A stretch of 64,000 nt of DNA from Flavobacterium jumunjinense (GTDB lineage Bacteria; Bacteroidota; Bacteroidia; Flavobacteriales; Flavobacteriaceae), in NCBI RefSeq assembly GCF_021650975.2, contig NZ_CP091285.1:2170001-2234000 (forward strand). The letters run 5' to 3'. How positions within the stretch are numbered: the first letter of the stretch is position 1; each line of letters begins with the position of its first letter. The translations under genes were made by a program, and so were the position numbers. Under the pieces are notes generated by a model. It worked only from the letters and a program-made list of their open reading frames with translations, searched no databases and was not told the origin of the DNA. Shown one piece after another: positions 35,174 through 43,991 of the stretch.

Positions 35174-35983
35174 TTACTTTAAAGGGACTAAAGTAGCATT
35201 TTCTGGTTTTTCAAAAAGCGCTTCATTCTTTTTAGAGAACACAATATTAGTAACTTTTGCTTTACCTATTTCGTCTCCAAAACCAGTTTCAAGAGTCCAC
35301 ATATGATACGTCCATTCTGTAGCAAAAGGAATTCCATTTGTTTCTAAGAAAGTAGTATATTTTACAGCATGTGGTTCTTTTTCAGCAGCTTCTTTTCCTT
35401 TTCCAAAACTAACAATATAAGCAGCACCTACTAAATGATTCTGAGCATCTTTGTAGATGTAGTACCAATCATCTGGAGCATCACCAATATTAGCTTCAAA
35501 AGTTAGCTTTCCAGTAGCGACATTTTCTCCGTAAAAAGGTAAGTCTTGAAAGTCAGACCAAATAGTACCGTTGTCATTTAATTTATAAGGCAATGTAATA
35601 AAATAAGGCCAAGTAAATATATCAAAACGATCCCCTTTAAGGTTCGCATCTGCTTTGTTAGTATATACTTCTTTACCATCATAAAGCACAACTTCCCCAT
35701 CGGCTCTTTCCATTCTAATTAAAGTTCCATCTACTGTTTGTGTAAACTTTCCAGCAAGATATTCTTTACCTCCAAAATTCACCATTAAGTCATAACTAAT
35801 AACGTCATTCGCTAAAAATTCTGCTTTTTTGTGAGTTGCTTCAATTCCTTTTGTAAATTCAGGAACCTCTTTAACTTCTGTTTCAGTAATTTGAATTTCT
35901 TCGGTTGTTGATTCTTCTTTTTTAACGTCTTCTTTACAAGAAACGAACAAGCTTAAAAGGGAAATAAGGGCAATTTTTTTCAT
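35174..35983 (-). CDS. Lipoprotein, probable DUF6503 family
   Basis: 269 residues, signal MKKIALISLLSLFVSC with lipobox Cys at 16, then an acidic linker (~17-45) and a beta-rich globular domain. The domain resembles Bacteroidota DUF6503 proteins (DLMVNFGGKEYLAGKFTQT, WPYFITLPYKLND, WTYHMWTLETGFGDEIGKAKVTNI). Anchored in the periplasm or outer membrane; no enzymatic motif known. It is 12 bases downstream of fabD and probably co-transcribed with it. The family name is given with moderate confidence. Confidence 0.75.
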   Translation of the reverse strand: MKKIALISLLSLFVSCKEDVKKEESTTEEIQITETEVKEVPEFTKGIEATHKKAEFLANDVISYDLMVNFGGKEYLAGKFTQTVDGTLIRMERADGEVVLYDGKEVYTNKADANLKGDRFDIFTWPYFITLPYKLNDNGTIWSDFQDLPFYGENVATGKLTFEANIGDAPDDWYYIYKDAQNHLVGAAYIVSFGKGKEAAEKEPHAVKYTTFLETNGIPFATEWTYHMWTLETGFGDEIGKAKVTNIVFSKKNEALFEKPENATLVPLK

Positions 35984-35995
35984 AGTTTTTTTTAA

Positions 35996-36871
35996 TTATG
36001 CAGAAAACGTTGCTACTTCTTTGTTTATTTTTCCAACCAAACCAACTAAAACTTTTCCAGGACCAACTTCAGTAAAAGAAGAAGCGCCATCAGCAATCAT
36101 TTGGTTTACAGATTGTGTCCATTTTACAGGAGCTGTTAATTGAATAATTAGATTTTTCTTTATTTCTTCAGCATCAGAAACGGCACTTGCAGTAACATTT
36201 TGATACACAGGGCAAATAGGAGCAGAGAATGTTGTTGCTTCAATAGCAGCTGCCAGTTCTTCTCTAGCTGGTTCCATCATTGGAGAGTGAAAAGCACCAC
36301 CAACAGGTAATATTAACGCTCTTCTTGCTCCAGCTTCTTTCATTTTTTCACAAGCTAATTCTACCGCTTTATATTCTCCAGAAATGACTAATTGACCCGG
36401 ACAGTTGTAGTTTGCAGCTACAACAACACCATCAATAGATGCACAAATGTCTTCTACAATTGCATCGTCAAGGTTTAAAACCGCAGCCATTGTTGAAGGA
36501 GCAATTTCACACGCTTTTTGCATGGCTAATGCACGTTGAGAAACTAATTTTAATCCATCTTCAAAAGACAGAGTTCCGTTTGTTACTAAAGCAGAAAATT
36601 CCCCTAAAGAATGACCCGCAACCATTTCTGGTTTGAAATCGTCACCTAAAGTTTTGGCTAAAATTACCGAATGTAAAAAAACAGCAGGTTGGGTTACTTT
36701 TGTTTCTTTTAATTGTTCAGCAGTACCTTCAAACATAATGTCAGTAATTCTAAAACCTAGAATTTCATTCGCTTTTTCAAATAAATTTTTAGCTAATGCT
36801 GAGTTTTCATATAAATCTTTTCCCATTCCTGAGAATTGTGCTCCTTGACCTGGAAATACGTATGCTTTCAT
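35996..36871 (-). CDS. fabD: Malonyl-CoA:ACP transacylase
   Basis: 291 residues: FPGQGAQFSGMGKDL at the start, catalytic Ser in GHSLGEFSAL, oxyanion Arg in SQRALAMQKAC, catalytic His in GGAFHSPMM. It loads malonyl groups on ACP for fatty-acid synthesis. It is the house-keeping counterpart of the trans-AT at 7220 and lacks the enoylreductase extension. Own promoter upstream; followed by the lipoprotein gene. Confidence 0.96.
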   Translation of the reverse strand: MKAYVFPGQGAQFSGMGKDLYENSALAKNLFEKANEILGFRITDIMFEGTAEQLKETKVTQPAVFLHSVILAKTLGDDFKPEMVAGHSLGEFSALVTNGTLSFEDGLKLVSQRALAMQKACEIAPSTMAAVLNLDDAIVEDICASIDGVVVAANYNCPGQLVISGEYKAVELACEKMKEAGARRALILPVGGAFHSPMMEPAREELAAAIEATTFSAPICPVYQNVTASAVSDAEEIKKNLIIQLTAPVKWTQSVNQMIADGASSFTEVGPGKVLVGLVGKINKEVATFSA

Positions 36872-36923
36872 TTTTTATTCTTTTATCCAGTATTATTTCT
36901 ATATACTGAGGGATTTAGTTGGG

Positions 36924-36952
36924 CAAAAATAATGATTTTTTTAGGAGTGCAA
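36924..36952 (-). promoter_or_regulatory. Promoter for fabD
   Basis: Minus strand TTG (36952-36950), 18 bases, TATTTTTG (36931-36924): a full TTG/TAnnTTTG pair about 53 bases before the ATG. Confidence 0.7.
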
Positions 36953-37012
36953 TAATTTAGATGATTTAGACTCGTCTTTTTTAGTAATAAACGACATATT
37001 TGTTAAGCTTTT

Positions 37013-37543
37013 TTACAATGCTATAGTGTTGATTATTTCTTGGAATTGATTGTTTAGTGCTTCATTAATAATTCCTTTTTCAGCATTGAAATTATCATTA
37101 AAACTAGGTAATGAAAAACTACCTTCAACAGAAGCTCCTTGATAAGGCAATCTTCCTTTTGCTATTTCTAGAACAGAACTTCCACCTCTAGCACCTGGAG
37201 AAGTTGCTAAAAGAAGTGTTGGTTTTTCTTGAAATGTTTTAGCATTAATTCGAGATGTCCAATCGAAAATATTTTTAAAAGCAGTTGTATACGCCCCGTT
37301 ATGTTCTGCAAAAGAAACAATTATTAAATCAGCTGTTCCTAATTTGTTATAAAAATCATGTGCCAATTGCGGAATTCCATTTTCACTTTCTTTATCAACA
37401 GAATAAATAGGCATTTCATAGTCGTTTAAGTCTAGAATTTCAATTGCTGCATCTTTAAATGTATGGGCTGTATAGGTAGCGAATTGTTTGTTAATCGAGT
37501 TTTTACTGTTTGACGCTCCAAAAGCGATAATTTTTTTAGTCAT
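37013..37543 (-). CDS. NAD(P)H-dependent FMN reductase family protein
   Basis: 176 residues, flavodoxin-like fold. FMN phosphate loop FGASNSKNSINKQ at the N-terminus, then ADLIIVSFAEHNGAYTTAFKNIFDW, the typical NADPH-dependent FMN reductase segment, and LLATSPGARGG. It probably reduces FMN or quinones. It is the last gene of the redox cluster pirin-GNAT-OsmC-YjdI-reductase, 4 bases after YjdI, suggesting a shared role in electrophile or oxidative stress. Confidence 0.9.
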   Translation of the reverse strand: MTKKIIAFGASNSKNSINKQFATYTAHTFKDAAIEILDLNDYEMPIYSVDKESENGIPQLAHDFYNKLGTADLIIVSFAEHNGAYTTAFKNIFDWTSRINAKTFQEKPTLLLATSPGARGGSSVLEIAKGRLPYQGASVEGSFSLPSFNDNFNAEKGIINEALNNQFQEIINTIAL

Positions 37544-37547
37544 TTCT

Positions 37548-37772
37548 TTATTGGTTTAAATAATAAGTTAAGGCACCAGACGGACATTTTTTGACTGTTG
37601 CTATGATTTTTTCTGTAGTTGAATTTTCAAGTGTAATCCACGGTTTCTCTTTAGGTTTAAAAACATCAGGATTGTTTCTTACGCAGTTACCAGAATGTAT
37701 GCACTTTCCAAATTGCCACACAATAGTTACTTCACCATTGGTATATTCTTTTGTAATGTCTTTTGAGTTCAT
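37548..37772 (-). CDS. YjdI-like mono-cluster iron-sulfur protein
   Basis: 74 residues, with the pattern FGKCIHSGNCVRNNPDVFKP and VKKCPSGALTY: four Cys suited to one Fe-S cluster, as in the Fer4_19/YjdI family. Small cytoplasmic electron carrier or sensor; function unknown in E. coli. The YjdJ-like GNAT gene, its partner in E. coli, is nearby in the same direction, separated only by osmC, so the linkage is conserved. Confidence 0.9.
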   Translation of the reverse strand: MNSKDITKEYTNGEVTIVWQFGKCIHSGNCVRNNPDVFKPKEKPWITLENSTTEKIIATVKKCPSGALTYYLNQ

Positions 37773-37774
37773 AT

Positions 37775-38182
37775 TTATAGTGTTGTATTGATTACGATAT
37801 TATTTTTCAAAATTTTAGAAACAGGACATTTCTCAGCGATAATTAACAATCTTTTCTTTATATCGGCATCTATTGTTTCTGGAAAATGAATAGCTCTAGT
37901 AATAGTTGTTGTTAACTCAATATCGTTTTCTTGATGCAAATTTAATGAAATGTTTATTACTGGAATGTCCCAGCCTTTTCTATCAATATACATGCGCAAA
38001 GTAGATAAAGTGCAACCTGCTAAAGAAGCTAAAAGCATCGTGTAAGGATCAGGACCAAGGTCTTTACCTTCAATAGCTTCTGGTTCGTCCATAAGGAATG
38101 TGCCATTTCTCCATGAAATAGTGCATAAATATTTTTGAGAACCAATTTGTCCTCTAACATCATTTTCTAATAAATTTCCCAT
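37775..38182 (-). CDS. OsmC family peroxiredoxin-like protein
   Basis: 135 residues. OsmC fold with the two redox Cys in SLAGCTLSTLRMYIDRKG and IAEKCPVSKIL. OsmC-type proteins reduce organic hydroperoxides via these Cys. It lies 2 bases upstream of the yjdI-like gene, within a gene set of redox proteins. Confidence 0.92.
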   Translation of the reverse strand: MGNLLENDVRGQIGSQKYLCTISWRNGTFLMDEPEAIEGKDLGPDPYTMLLASLAGCTLSTLRMYIDRKGWDIPVINISLNLHQENDIELTTTITRAIHFPETIDADIKKRLLIIAEKCPVSKILKNNIVINTTL

Positions 38183-38218
38183 AGTTTCTTTATATTAAAT
38201 TGCTCTTAATAGAATTGA

Positions 38219-38503
38219 TTATAAAACGTCTTTATATTCAGGTGTTTTATCAAAAACATGCTTAGCAAATGGACAAAGTGGAATAATTTTTAGGTTTTTC
38301 TCTCTAGCAAAATCTACGGCTTTTTCGACCATTATTTTGCCAAACCCTTTTCCGTTATGTTCCTCATTAACTTCTGTATGATCTATTATGATTTTTTCAT
38401 CTCCTGCAAATACAAAAGTCATTTTAGCGGCTGTTTTTCCGTCAATGTCAATATAAAAAAAACCATTTTTATCGTTTACTTCTAGTTTTACTGTTGTACT
38501 CAT
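38219..38503 (-). CDS. GNAT family N-acetyltransferase, YjdJ-like
   Basis: 94 residues from the ATG at 38503 (MSTTVKLEVND). A GTG 18 bases further upstream would lie inside the tandem repeat and is rejected. Short GNAT of the YjdJ type: FVFAGDEKIIIDHTEVNEEHNGKGFGKIMVEKAVDFAREK holds the acetyl-CoA loop (N-x-GKGFGK), and IIPLCPFAKHVF carries the Cys typical of the family. Substrate unknown. An 11-fold heptamer array occupies its upstream region. Confidence 0.9.
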   Translation of the reverse strand: MSTTVKLEVNDKNGFFYIDIDGKTAAKMTFVFAGDEKIIIDHTEVNEEHNGKGFGKIMVEKAVDFAREKNLKIIPLCPFAKHVFDKTPEYKDVL

Positions 38504-38518
38504 AATTATATTATTTTT

Positions 38519-38595
38519 CACTAATCACTAATCACTAATCACTAATCACTAATCACTAATCACTAATCACTAATCACTAATCACTAATCACTAAT
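38519..38595. repeat. Perfect heptamer array, (CACTAAT)x11
   Basis: 77 bases made of exactly eleven CACTAAT units without variation. It fills the whole gap between the stop of the pirin gene and the 5' leader of the GNAT gene (ATTAGTG on the transcribed minus strand). Confidence 0.97.
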
Positions 38596-39312
38596 TTATT
38601 GTTCCATTGGAATTTCCATTACTAAAAATTGAGCATCAGTATTCGCTTTTATTTCAATTTCTGTAGTTTCCCAAATACCAATAGCGTCTCTCTTTTCTAA
38701 AGTTTCACCGTTTACAACGATTTCACCTTCAATATTCATAATATAAAAACCATTCCCTTCTTTCTTTAACGATAGCTTTTTAGAGAAATTTGCATCAAAG
38801 TTACTCATATAAAACCAAGCATCTTGATGAATCCAAACACCTTCATCGTCTTCATTCGGAGATAATACTTGAGAAAAATTATTTTTTTGTAACGATTTGT
38901 CTAAAGTAATCTGCTGATAACGAGGTGTTACATTTTCCTTGTTTGGAAACAACCAAATTTGAAACAATTTAGTTTGCAAGTCTGCATTAGGATTGAATTC
39001 GCTGTGCTTAATACCACTTCCCGCACTCATTACCTGCACATCACCTGTTTTAATAGTAGCAGCATTTCCCATACTGTCTTTGTGAGCCAAATCACCCTCT
39101 AGAGGAATAGTGATAATTTCCATATTATCATGAGGATGTGTTCCAAAACCCATTCCAGCAGCAATAGTGTCGTCATTTAAAACACGTAAAACACCAAATT
39201 GAATTCTTTCTGGATTATACCAGTTGGCAAAGCTAAAACTATGATAAGCGTTCAGCCAACCGTGATTTGCATTTCCTCTCGTATTGGCTTTATGTATAAC
39301 TGTATTTGTCAT
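38596..39312 (-). CDS. Pirin family protein
   Basis: 238 residues from the ATG at 39312 (MTNTVIHKANTRGNANHGWL). Bicupin with the metal-binding set GTHPHDNMEIITIPLEG and GIKHSEFN of YhhW-like pirins, which bind Fe and can oxidise quercetin. TAnnTTTG (TACATTTG) lies at 39348-39341 before the start. It heads the redox gene group. Confidence 0.92.
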   Translation of the reverse strand: MTNTVIHKANTRGNANHGWLNAYHSFSFANWYNPERIQFGVLRVLNDDTIAAGMGFGTHPHDNMEIITIPLEGDLAHKDSMGNAATIKTGDVQVMSAGSGIKHSEFNPNADLQTKLFQIWLFPNKENVTPRYQQITLDKSLQKNNFSQVLSPNEDDEGVWIHQDAWFYMSNFDANFSKKLSLKKEGNGFYIMNIEGEIVVNGETLEKRDAIGIWETTEIEIKANTDAQFLVMEIPMEQ

Positions 39313-39857
39313 AATGTGTATTGTTTTAATTACTATGATACAAATGTACAACCAAGCACAGAAAGGAGGTCTTAACCTAGATTAAGAAATTATTTTTTAA
39401 GTAAATACGCTTTCTCTATAAACAAACGAGTTTTTCTGTAATAGATGATATTATAACTCACTCACCGTCGTTTGAGTGTTCTCATTTTAAGATTAAAACC
39501 TAAATCGTTCTATTTATAGTCTTTTTGATATTAATTATAACCTTAGAGATACTATTTAATGCCTTTTTACTTAAAATTATAACCACAGAGCTAGTAATTA
39601 TAACCATTGATATATTAATTATACTCTTTTTACTTAAAATTATAGTCAAAAAGGTATTAAATAGAAGTGTTGAGGTGTTAATAAATAGCTTTAAGGTTCT
39701 TTATGAGTTTTAAAGATGAAATAACTTTGTAATATCTACTTCTTTATAACAAACATAAATTTGTTGCTTTAATAAAACAGTTATAAAAAAATGGAATTTA
39801 TAAAATTATATTAAAAAATTAAATGTAAAAATGTAAATTTGATTCTTTATCTAAAAT
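39313..39857. other. 545-base intergenic region with long inverted repeat
   Basis: I see no convincing gene here. It holds the pirin promoter, an imperfect inverted repeat with arms 39552-39568 (CTATTTAATGCCTTTTT) and 39648-39664 (AAAAAGGTATTAAATAG), and inside it the directly repeated block CTTTTTACTTAAAATTATA (39563 and 39627 regions). A 62-codon ORF through this block is low-complexity (I/L/V) and is rejected. Confidence 0.6.
39834..39841 (+). promoter_or_regulatory. -7 element for the SIR2-TPR gene
   Basis: TAAATTTG matches TAnnTTTG, 16 bases before the ATG. No clear TTG at the -33 position. Confidence 0.45.
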
Positions 39858-42749
39858 ATGACTGAAAAACCAATTATTCCACCAGAACTAGAAAAAGCAA
39901 TTATAAACAATAATCTAGTGATTTTTATTGGAGCAGGATGCTCAATGTCTTTGGGTTTTCCTTCATGGAAACAATTAATTGAAGATATAGTCGAAAATTT
40001 GAATTCAAAATATGGTGAATCATCAGATGTAAATTTTAAAAATATTTTAAATGCTTTAAGAAATAACACTAAATCATTATTTGAAGTAATTGATAAAATT
40101 GAAAATGATTTAGATCATGGGATGATTTATAAAAAGAAATCTTTGGAATTCATAATTAATAAATTGGATGGTATCAGTAGTAAATTGCCTTTAACTTCAG
40201 AAATACATTCAAAAATTTGGAATGTTTCAGATAAAATAATTACTACTAATTATGACAAGGTTTTAGAAAAATATTTACCGGAAAATATTAATCCAACGAT
40301 ATTTGATAATACAAATGTATTTCAAACTCTTAAAAGCCAAAAAAATAATGCTAGCTTTTTATATAAAATTCATGGGGACTATCAAAACCCAGATTCAATA
40401 ATATTTTTTAAAAGTGATTATAATAAAATATATGATAATCAAAATAGTAATAATGATGCTTTAATTAATCATTTTAAAGAGAAAACTTTACTTTTTATTG
40501 GGTTTAGTCTTTCAGATCCTTTTATAAATGATCTTTTTAACGACATTAAGAAAATTTATAATGGTTACACTATTAATGAGCATTATGTGTTTTCAACAAG
40601 AAATGAGAGTTTTATTAAATATGATATTAATACTATTAAAATAGATAATTGGAACAAAAGTTTGCTTTCTTACTTGACTGCATTCGAAAAAATAAAGGCA
40701 GATTCTTCTAAAATTAAGTCAGATTTGATTATTGAAAAAATAGATAAAACACTAACAAAAGATGATGTAGGAAATCTTGCTGATTTGATTGATCAAAAAA
40801 CAAAGGAGCTTATAAATAGTCCTAACGATAAATTGTTAAATAAAGAAATTCGAGATTTAAGAGTAAAAATAAATCATTTATTATTTGGACGAATTGATTA
40901 TCTGCAAAAAGTAGATAAACCTTATAGGCAAAATGATTTGCAAACAATATTTGATACTATTTATTCATCCGAGAAATTAGATACGCAAACTATTGAAGAC
41001 ATTCAAAAAATAAGAAGTAATACAGATATTTATAAATGGTATGACAGAAGTGTTATAATAAGTGCTATTTCTTGCAGTCTAATACATTTTAATAAGCCGG
41101 ATGAAAAAAAAATAACTTTGCTTATAGATTTTATTAATGATAACGAAGAAAAAGTATGGCAAAAAGCAATTGTGTCTTTGTTTTTGGTTTTAAATCATCT
41201 AGGTTATAAGTGGTTAAGATTTGATTCAATAAAAAATAAAATAAAATCTTTAAACCAGAATTTAAGAATACAGGATGCTTGTTCAAAAATCATAAAGCTT
41301 TTTAGTATTGGTTTAAACAATGTTTCAGTTATAAATGAAGAGATATTTGTTAATGAGTATTTTAATGATAATCCATATAATTATTTTTTACCGTTTCATC
41401 AAGATGAAAATCCTGCCTTTGATGCTGTTTATGATAATTATGAAGGTAGTGATATTGAAGATTATATTTCTTTTTTAGAAGAAGTACCATTGCCTGATCA
41501 AATAAAATATTTCTTTTGTGGAATTGATAAAAAAAAGAAAAAAAAGAAAAATTCAGAGAAGGAAGAAAATGCTAAAATGATTTTAAATCATTTTTTAAAA
41601 TATAACTCTGCTTTTTATCCCTATTCAGTTTATGTTCAAGAGTTAATTGGTTTTTATAAATTTTTTCCTAAACATATACATGAAGCAAAATTAAAATCCC
41701 AATTAATATTAACAGAAACACCTCTTAAAGATTATTTGCTAAATGAAAAAGAAAAATTCAGTGCTTTAGGTAATCATTTTATGCGAAATGAAAATTGGGC
41801 CCAAGCGATTGTTAATTACAAGAAATCTGTTGAATATGGAGAAAGTGATTTACAAGATTTATTAAATCTTGCAAACTGTTATAATAATAATAAAGAATAT
41901 AACAAAGAATATGAAATAAGAAATAAAATAATTAATAAAGAGCCAAAAAACGAAAATAATCTTATTGGTTTTTTTGATTTTTATCTTAAGCAAAAGAAGA
42001 ATTTTAAAAAGGCTTTAGAGATTTCAGAGACATTATTAAGTATAGATAAAAATAATGCAAAATATTATAATCTAAAAGGCATTTCATGCGGTAGCTTAAA
42101 AAATAATGAAAAAGCAATATTAAGTTTTAATAAGGCTATAGATTTAGATTCAAATGTTTCAGGTTATTATAAAAATAGGGCAAAATGTTTTATGAATTTA
42201 AAAGAAAATGAAAAATCAATTATTGATTGGAATAAAGCTATTGAATTAGATCCTGAAGAAATTGATAATTATTATAGTAGATCACATTGTTATTATTGGC
42301 AAGAGGAATATTTAAATGCTATAGATGATTTAAATTATGTAATCTCAAAAGAGAAAAATGATAGCTTAAATTATTTGGAAAGAGCTTTAAGTTTTTTAGC
42401 CTTATCTAGGTTTGAAGAAGCGCTGAAAGATATTGAGAAAGCTAAAATGTTAAATAATGAAAAAGATACTATTTACCATGCATATAGTAATTATTTCAGA
42501 TTAATGAAACAATATGATGAGGCATTTAAATATATTGAAATGGCTCTAAATATTAAAAAAGAGAGTGCATACATTGGTACAAAAGCAACTATTTATGCAA
42601 CTAAAGGAGACGATGAGAATTTTTATCTTTATCTTGAGGAAGCTCTTATAGCAGGAGCAGACTCAGATACAATATATATTGACATAAAAAACAAATATAA
42701 GGAAGAGAGTAGATTTGTTAAATTGTTGGAACAATATAATAAAATATAA
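39858..42749 (+). CDS. SIR2-like domain protein with C-terminal TPR repeats, candidate anti-phage NADase
   Basis: 963 residues. N-terminal SIR2 (about 1-260): LVIFIGAGCSMSLGFPSW with the GAGxS loop, IITTNYDKVLE, YKIHGDYQNPDSI with the catalytic-type His, and LLFIGFSLSDPFINDLF. A helical middle of no recognised family follows (~290-640, with a Lys-rich patch KKKKKKKNS near 557-566). Then at least eight TPR-like units come from about residue 645 (AIVNYKKSVEYGES, AILSFNKAIDLDSN, SIIDWNKAIELDPE, AIDDLNYVISKEKN, ALKDIEKAKMLNN, AFKYIEMALNIK). SIR2 in this form degrades NAD+ in defence systems (ThsA, DSR). No NTPase P-loop is seen. Very Asn/Lys/Ile-rich, with an adjacent gene remnant, suggesting recent acquisition. 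Confidence 0.88.
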   Translation: MTEKPIIPPELEKAIINNNLVIFIGAGCSMSLGFPSWKQLIEDIVENLNSKYGESSDVNFKNILNALRNNTKSLFEVIDKIENDLDHGMIYKKKSLEFIINKLDGISSKLPLTSEIHSKIWNVSDKIITTNYDKVLEKYLPENINPTIFDNTNVFQTLKSQKNNASFLYKIHGDYQNPDSIIFFKSDYNKIYDNQNSNNDALINHFKEKTLLFIGFSLSDPFINDLFNDIKKIYNGYTINEHYVFSTRNESFIKYDINTIKIDNWNKSLLSYLTAFEKIKADSSKIKSDLIIEKIDKTLTKDDVGNLADLIDQKTKELINSPNDKLLNKEIRDLRVKINHLLFGRIDYLQKVDKPYRQNDLQTIFDTIYSSEKLDTQTIEDIQKIRSNTDIYKWYDRSVIISAISCSLIHFNKPDEKKITLLIDFINDNEEKVWQKAIVSLFLVLNHLGYKWLRFDSIKNKIKSLNQNLRIQDACSKIIKLFSIGLNNVSVINEEIFVNEYFNDNPYNYFLPFHQDENPAFDAVYDNYEGSDIEDYISFLEEVPLPDQIKYFFCGIDKKKKKKKNSEKEENAKMILNHFLKYNSAFYPYSVYVQELIGFYKFFPKHIHEAKLKSQLILTETPLKDYLLNEKEKFSALGNHFMRNENWAQAIVNYKKSVEYGESDLQDLLNLANCYNNNKEYNKEYEIRNKIINKEPKNENNLIGFFDFYLKQKKNFKKALEISETLLSIDKNNAKYYNLKGISCGSLKNNEKAILSFNKAIDLDSNVSGYYKNRAKCFMNLKENEKSIIDWNKAIELDPEEIDNYYSRSHCYYWQEEYLNAIDDLNYVISKEKNDSLNYLERALSFLALSRFEEALKDIEKAKMLNNEKDTIYHAYSNYFRLMKQYDEAFKYIEMALNIKKESAYIGTKATIYATKGDDENFYLYLEEALIAGADSDTIYIDIKNKYKEESRFVKLLEQYNKI

Positions 42750-42759
42750 TTATTTTTTT

Positions 42760-43092
42760 ATTTCCTCAACATTTTAGCTTTCATTTTGCTAAAAAATTCT
42801 GGAGTTACTCCAATATAGGAAGCAATTTGTTTTTGAGGAACTTTTTATATTAACGTATGGTATGGTATTTAGAGCAGAACTACTCAAAAACGCTCTTCTG
42901 CGGATAGACTTAAATTATCCATTAAACGTTCTTGATGTGCTACTAATTTCGATAAGAATTTTAAAAAACGTTCGAATTTGGGTATTTCAGAGTGTAATTC
43001 GTCTTAGGTTTTTTTAGAAAGCAAAACAATTTCTGCGTCTTCTAAAACTTCGATGAATAAATTACTTGGTTTTTGAGAAAGTAAACTATAAA
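42760..43092 (-). pseudogene. Decayed duplicate of the 3' half of the Crp/Fnr gene
   Basis: Closely matches the C-terminal ~110 codons of the intact Crp/Fnr gene at 43416-43991 (for example ATTATCCATTAAACGTTCTT is identical), but with several small insertions and deletions that break the frame. It begins about 10 bases after the SIR2 gene stop and in the same orientation as the intact copy. Confidence 0.88.
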
Positions 43093-43186
43093 GAATACCT
43101 ATGTTTCTACTGTTATTACTTCGTCTTTACTCCGTGTTAACCTTATAGCAAACCCGTATATAAGCCGTAGTTGTAGTACCCCTTAA

Positions 43187-43267
43187 GAAGCAATTAAAAA
43201 AGAATTAGGAGTAAAAGAATCAGGCTACTATTACGAAGTCTATCAGGTATTTGTAGTTCAAATTTAA
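43187..43267 (+). pseudogene. Unidentified gene remnant (27 codons to stop)
   Basis: Open stretch EAIKKELGVKESGYYYEVYQ followed by VFVVQI and a stop, with stops upstream in frame and no start. It looks like the 3' end of a lost gene between the two Crp copies. The rest of 43093-43415 shows no gene. Confidence 0.3.
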
Positions 43268-43415
43268 GAAAAAACAACTGTTTTAACTAGATAGAAATAC
43301 CTGTTTTTACTGTAGATTTAGGGTATCAATCGTGTAGTAATTTTGAATATTAAATAGGATCAAAGAAGAGAGTGGTCGTGCTGTTTTCTTTTAGAAAACG
43401 AAAGGCAAGAGCCGT

Positions 43416-43991
43416 TTACTTTTTAAGCAAACGCGCTTTCATTTTACTAAAAAATTCAGGAGTAACACCAATATAGGAAGCAATTTGTTTTTGAGGAACT
43501 TTCTGTATTAGCGTAGGGTATTTAGAGCAGAACTTCTCAAAACGCTCTTCTGCCGATAGACTTAAATTATCCATTAAACGTTCTTGATGGGCTACTAATG
43601 AGTTTTCGGTAAGAATTCTGAAAAAACGTTCCAATTTGGGTATTTCAGAATATAATTCATCTTGGTTCTCTTTAGAAAGCAAAACAATTTCTGCATCTTC
43701 TAAAACTTCGATGAATAAATTACCCGGTTTTTGAGAAAGTAAACTATATAAGTCTCCAATCCACCAACCTTCGCAAGCAAAATGCAAAACATGTTCCACA
43801 ATATTATCATTGATATTGAAACTTCTAACAATTCCAGAATTAACAAAATAAGAAAATTCACAAATTGCTCCAGCATTATGAAGTAGTGTTTTTGCTTTAT
43901 GATGTTGGACTTCTGTTTTAGATAAAAATAAAGCCTTTTCCTCATTAGTTAGTGCAACAATCTTAGCGATATTGTCTAAAATTAGAGCCAT
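43416..43991 (-). CDS. Crp/Fnr family transcriptional regulator
   Basis: 191 residues: an N-terminal cyclic-nucleotide-binding-like barrel (HHKAKTLLHNAGAICEFSYFVNSGIVRSF) and a C-terminal winged helix (KVPQKQIASYIGVTPEFFSKMKARLLKK). No Cys cluster for an Fe-S centre, so it belongs to the Bacteroidota Crp-like group with unknown ligand. Its ATG overlaps the stop of the upstream DUF6370-like gene as TAATG. A decayed partial duplicate lies 320 bases downstream. Confidence 0.92.
   Translation of the reverse strand: MALILDNIAKIVALTNEEKALFLSKTEVQHHKAKTLLHNAGAICEFSYFVNSGIVRSFNINDNIVEHVLHFACEGWWIGDLYSLLSQKPGNLFIEVLEDAEIVLLSKENQDELYSEIPKLERFFRILTENSLVAHQERLMDNLSLSAEERFEKFCSKYPTLIQKVPQKQIASYIGVTPEFFSKMKARLLKK

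Noticed and set aside
38519..38595. CRISPR-like array
   Set aside because: Uniform 7-base units without spacers and no cas genes; it is a simple tandem repeat.
39525..39713. 62-codon ORF before the SIR2 gene
   Set aside because: Low-complexity I/L/V/K sequence formed by repeated AT-rich blocks of an inverted repeat; no start context or family.
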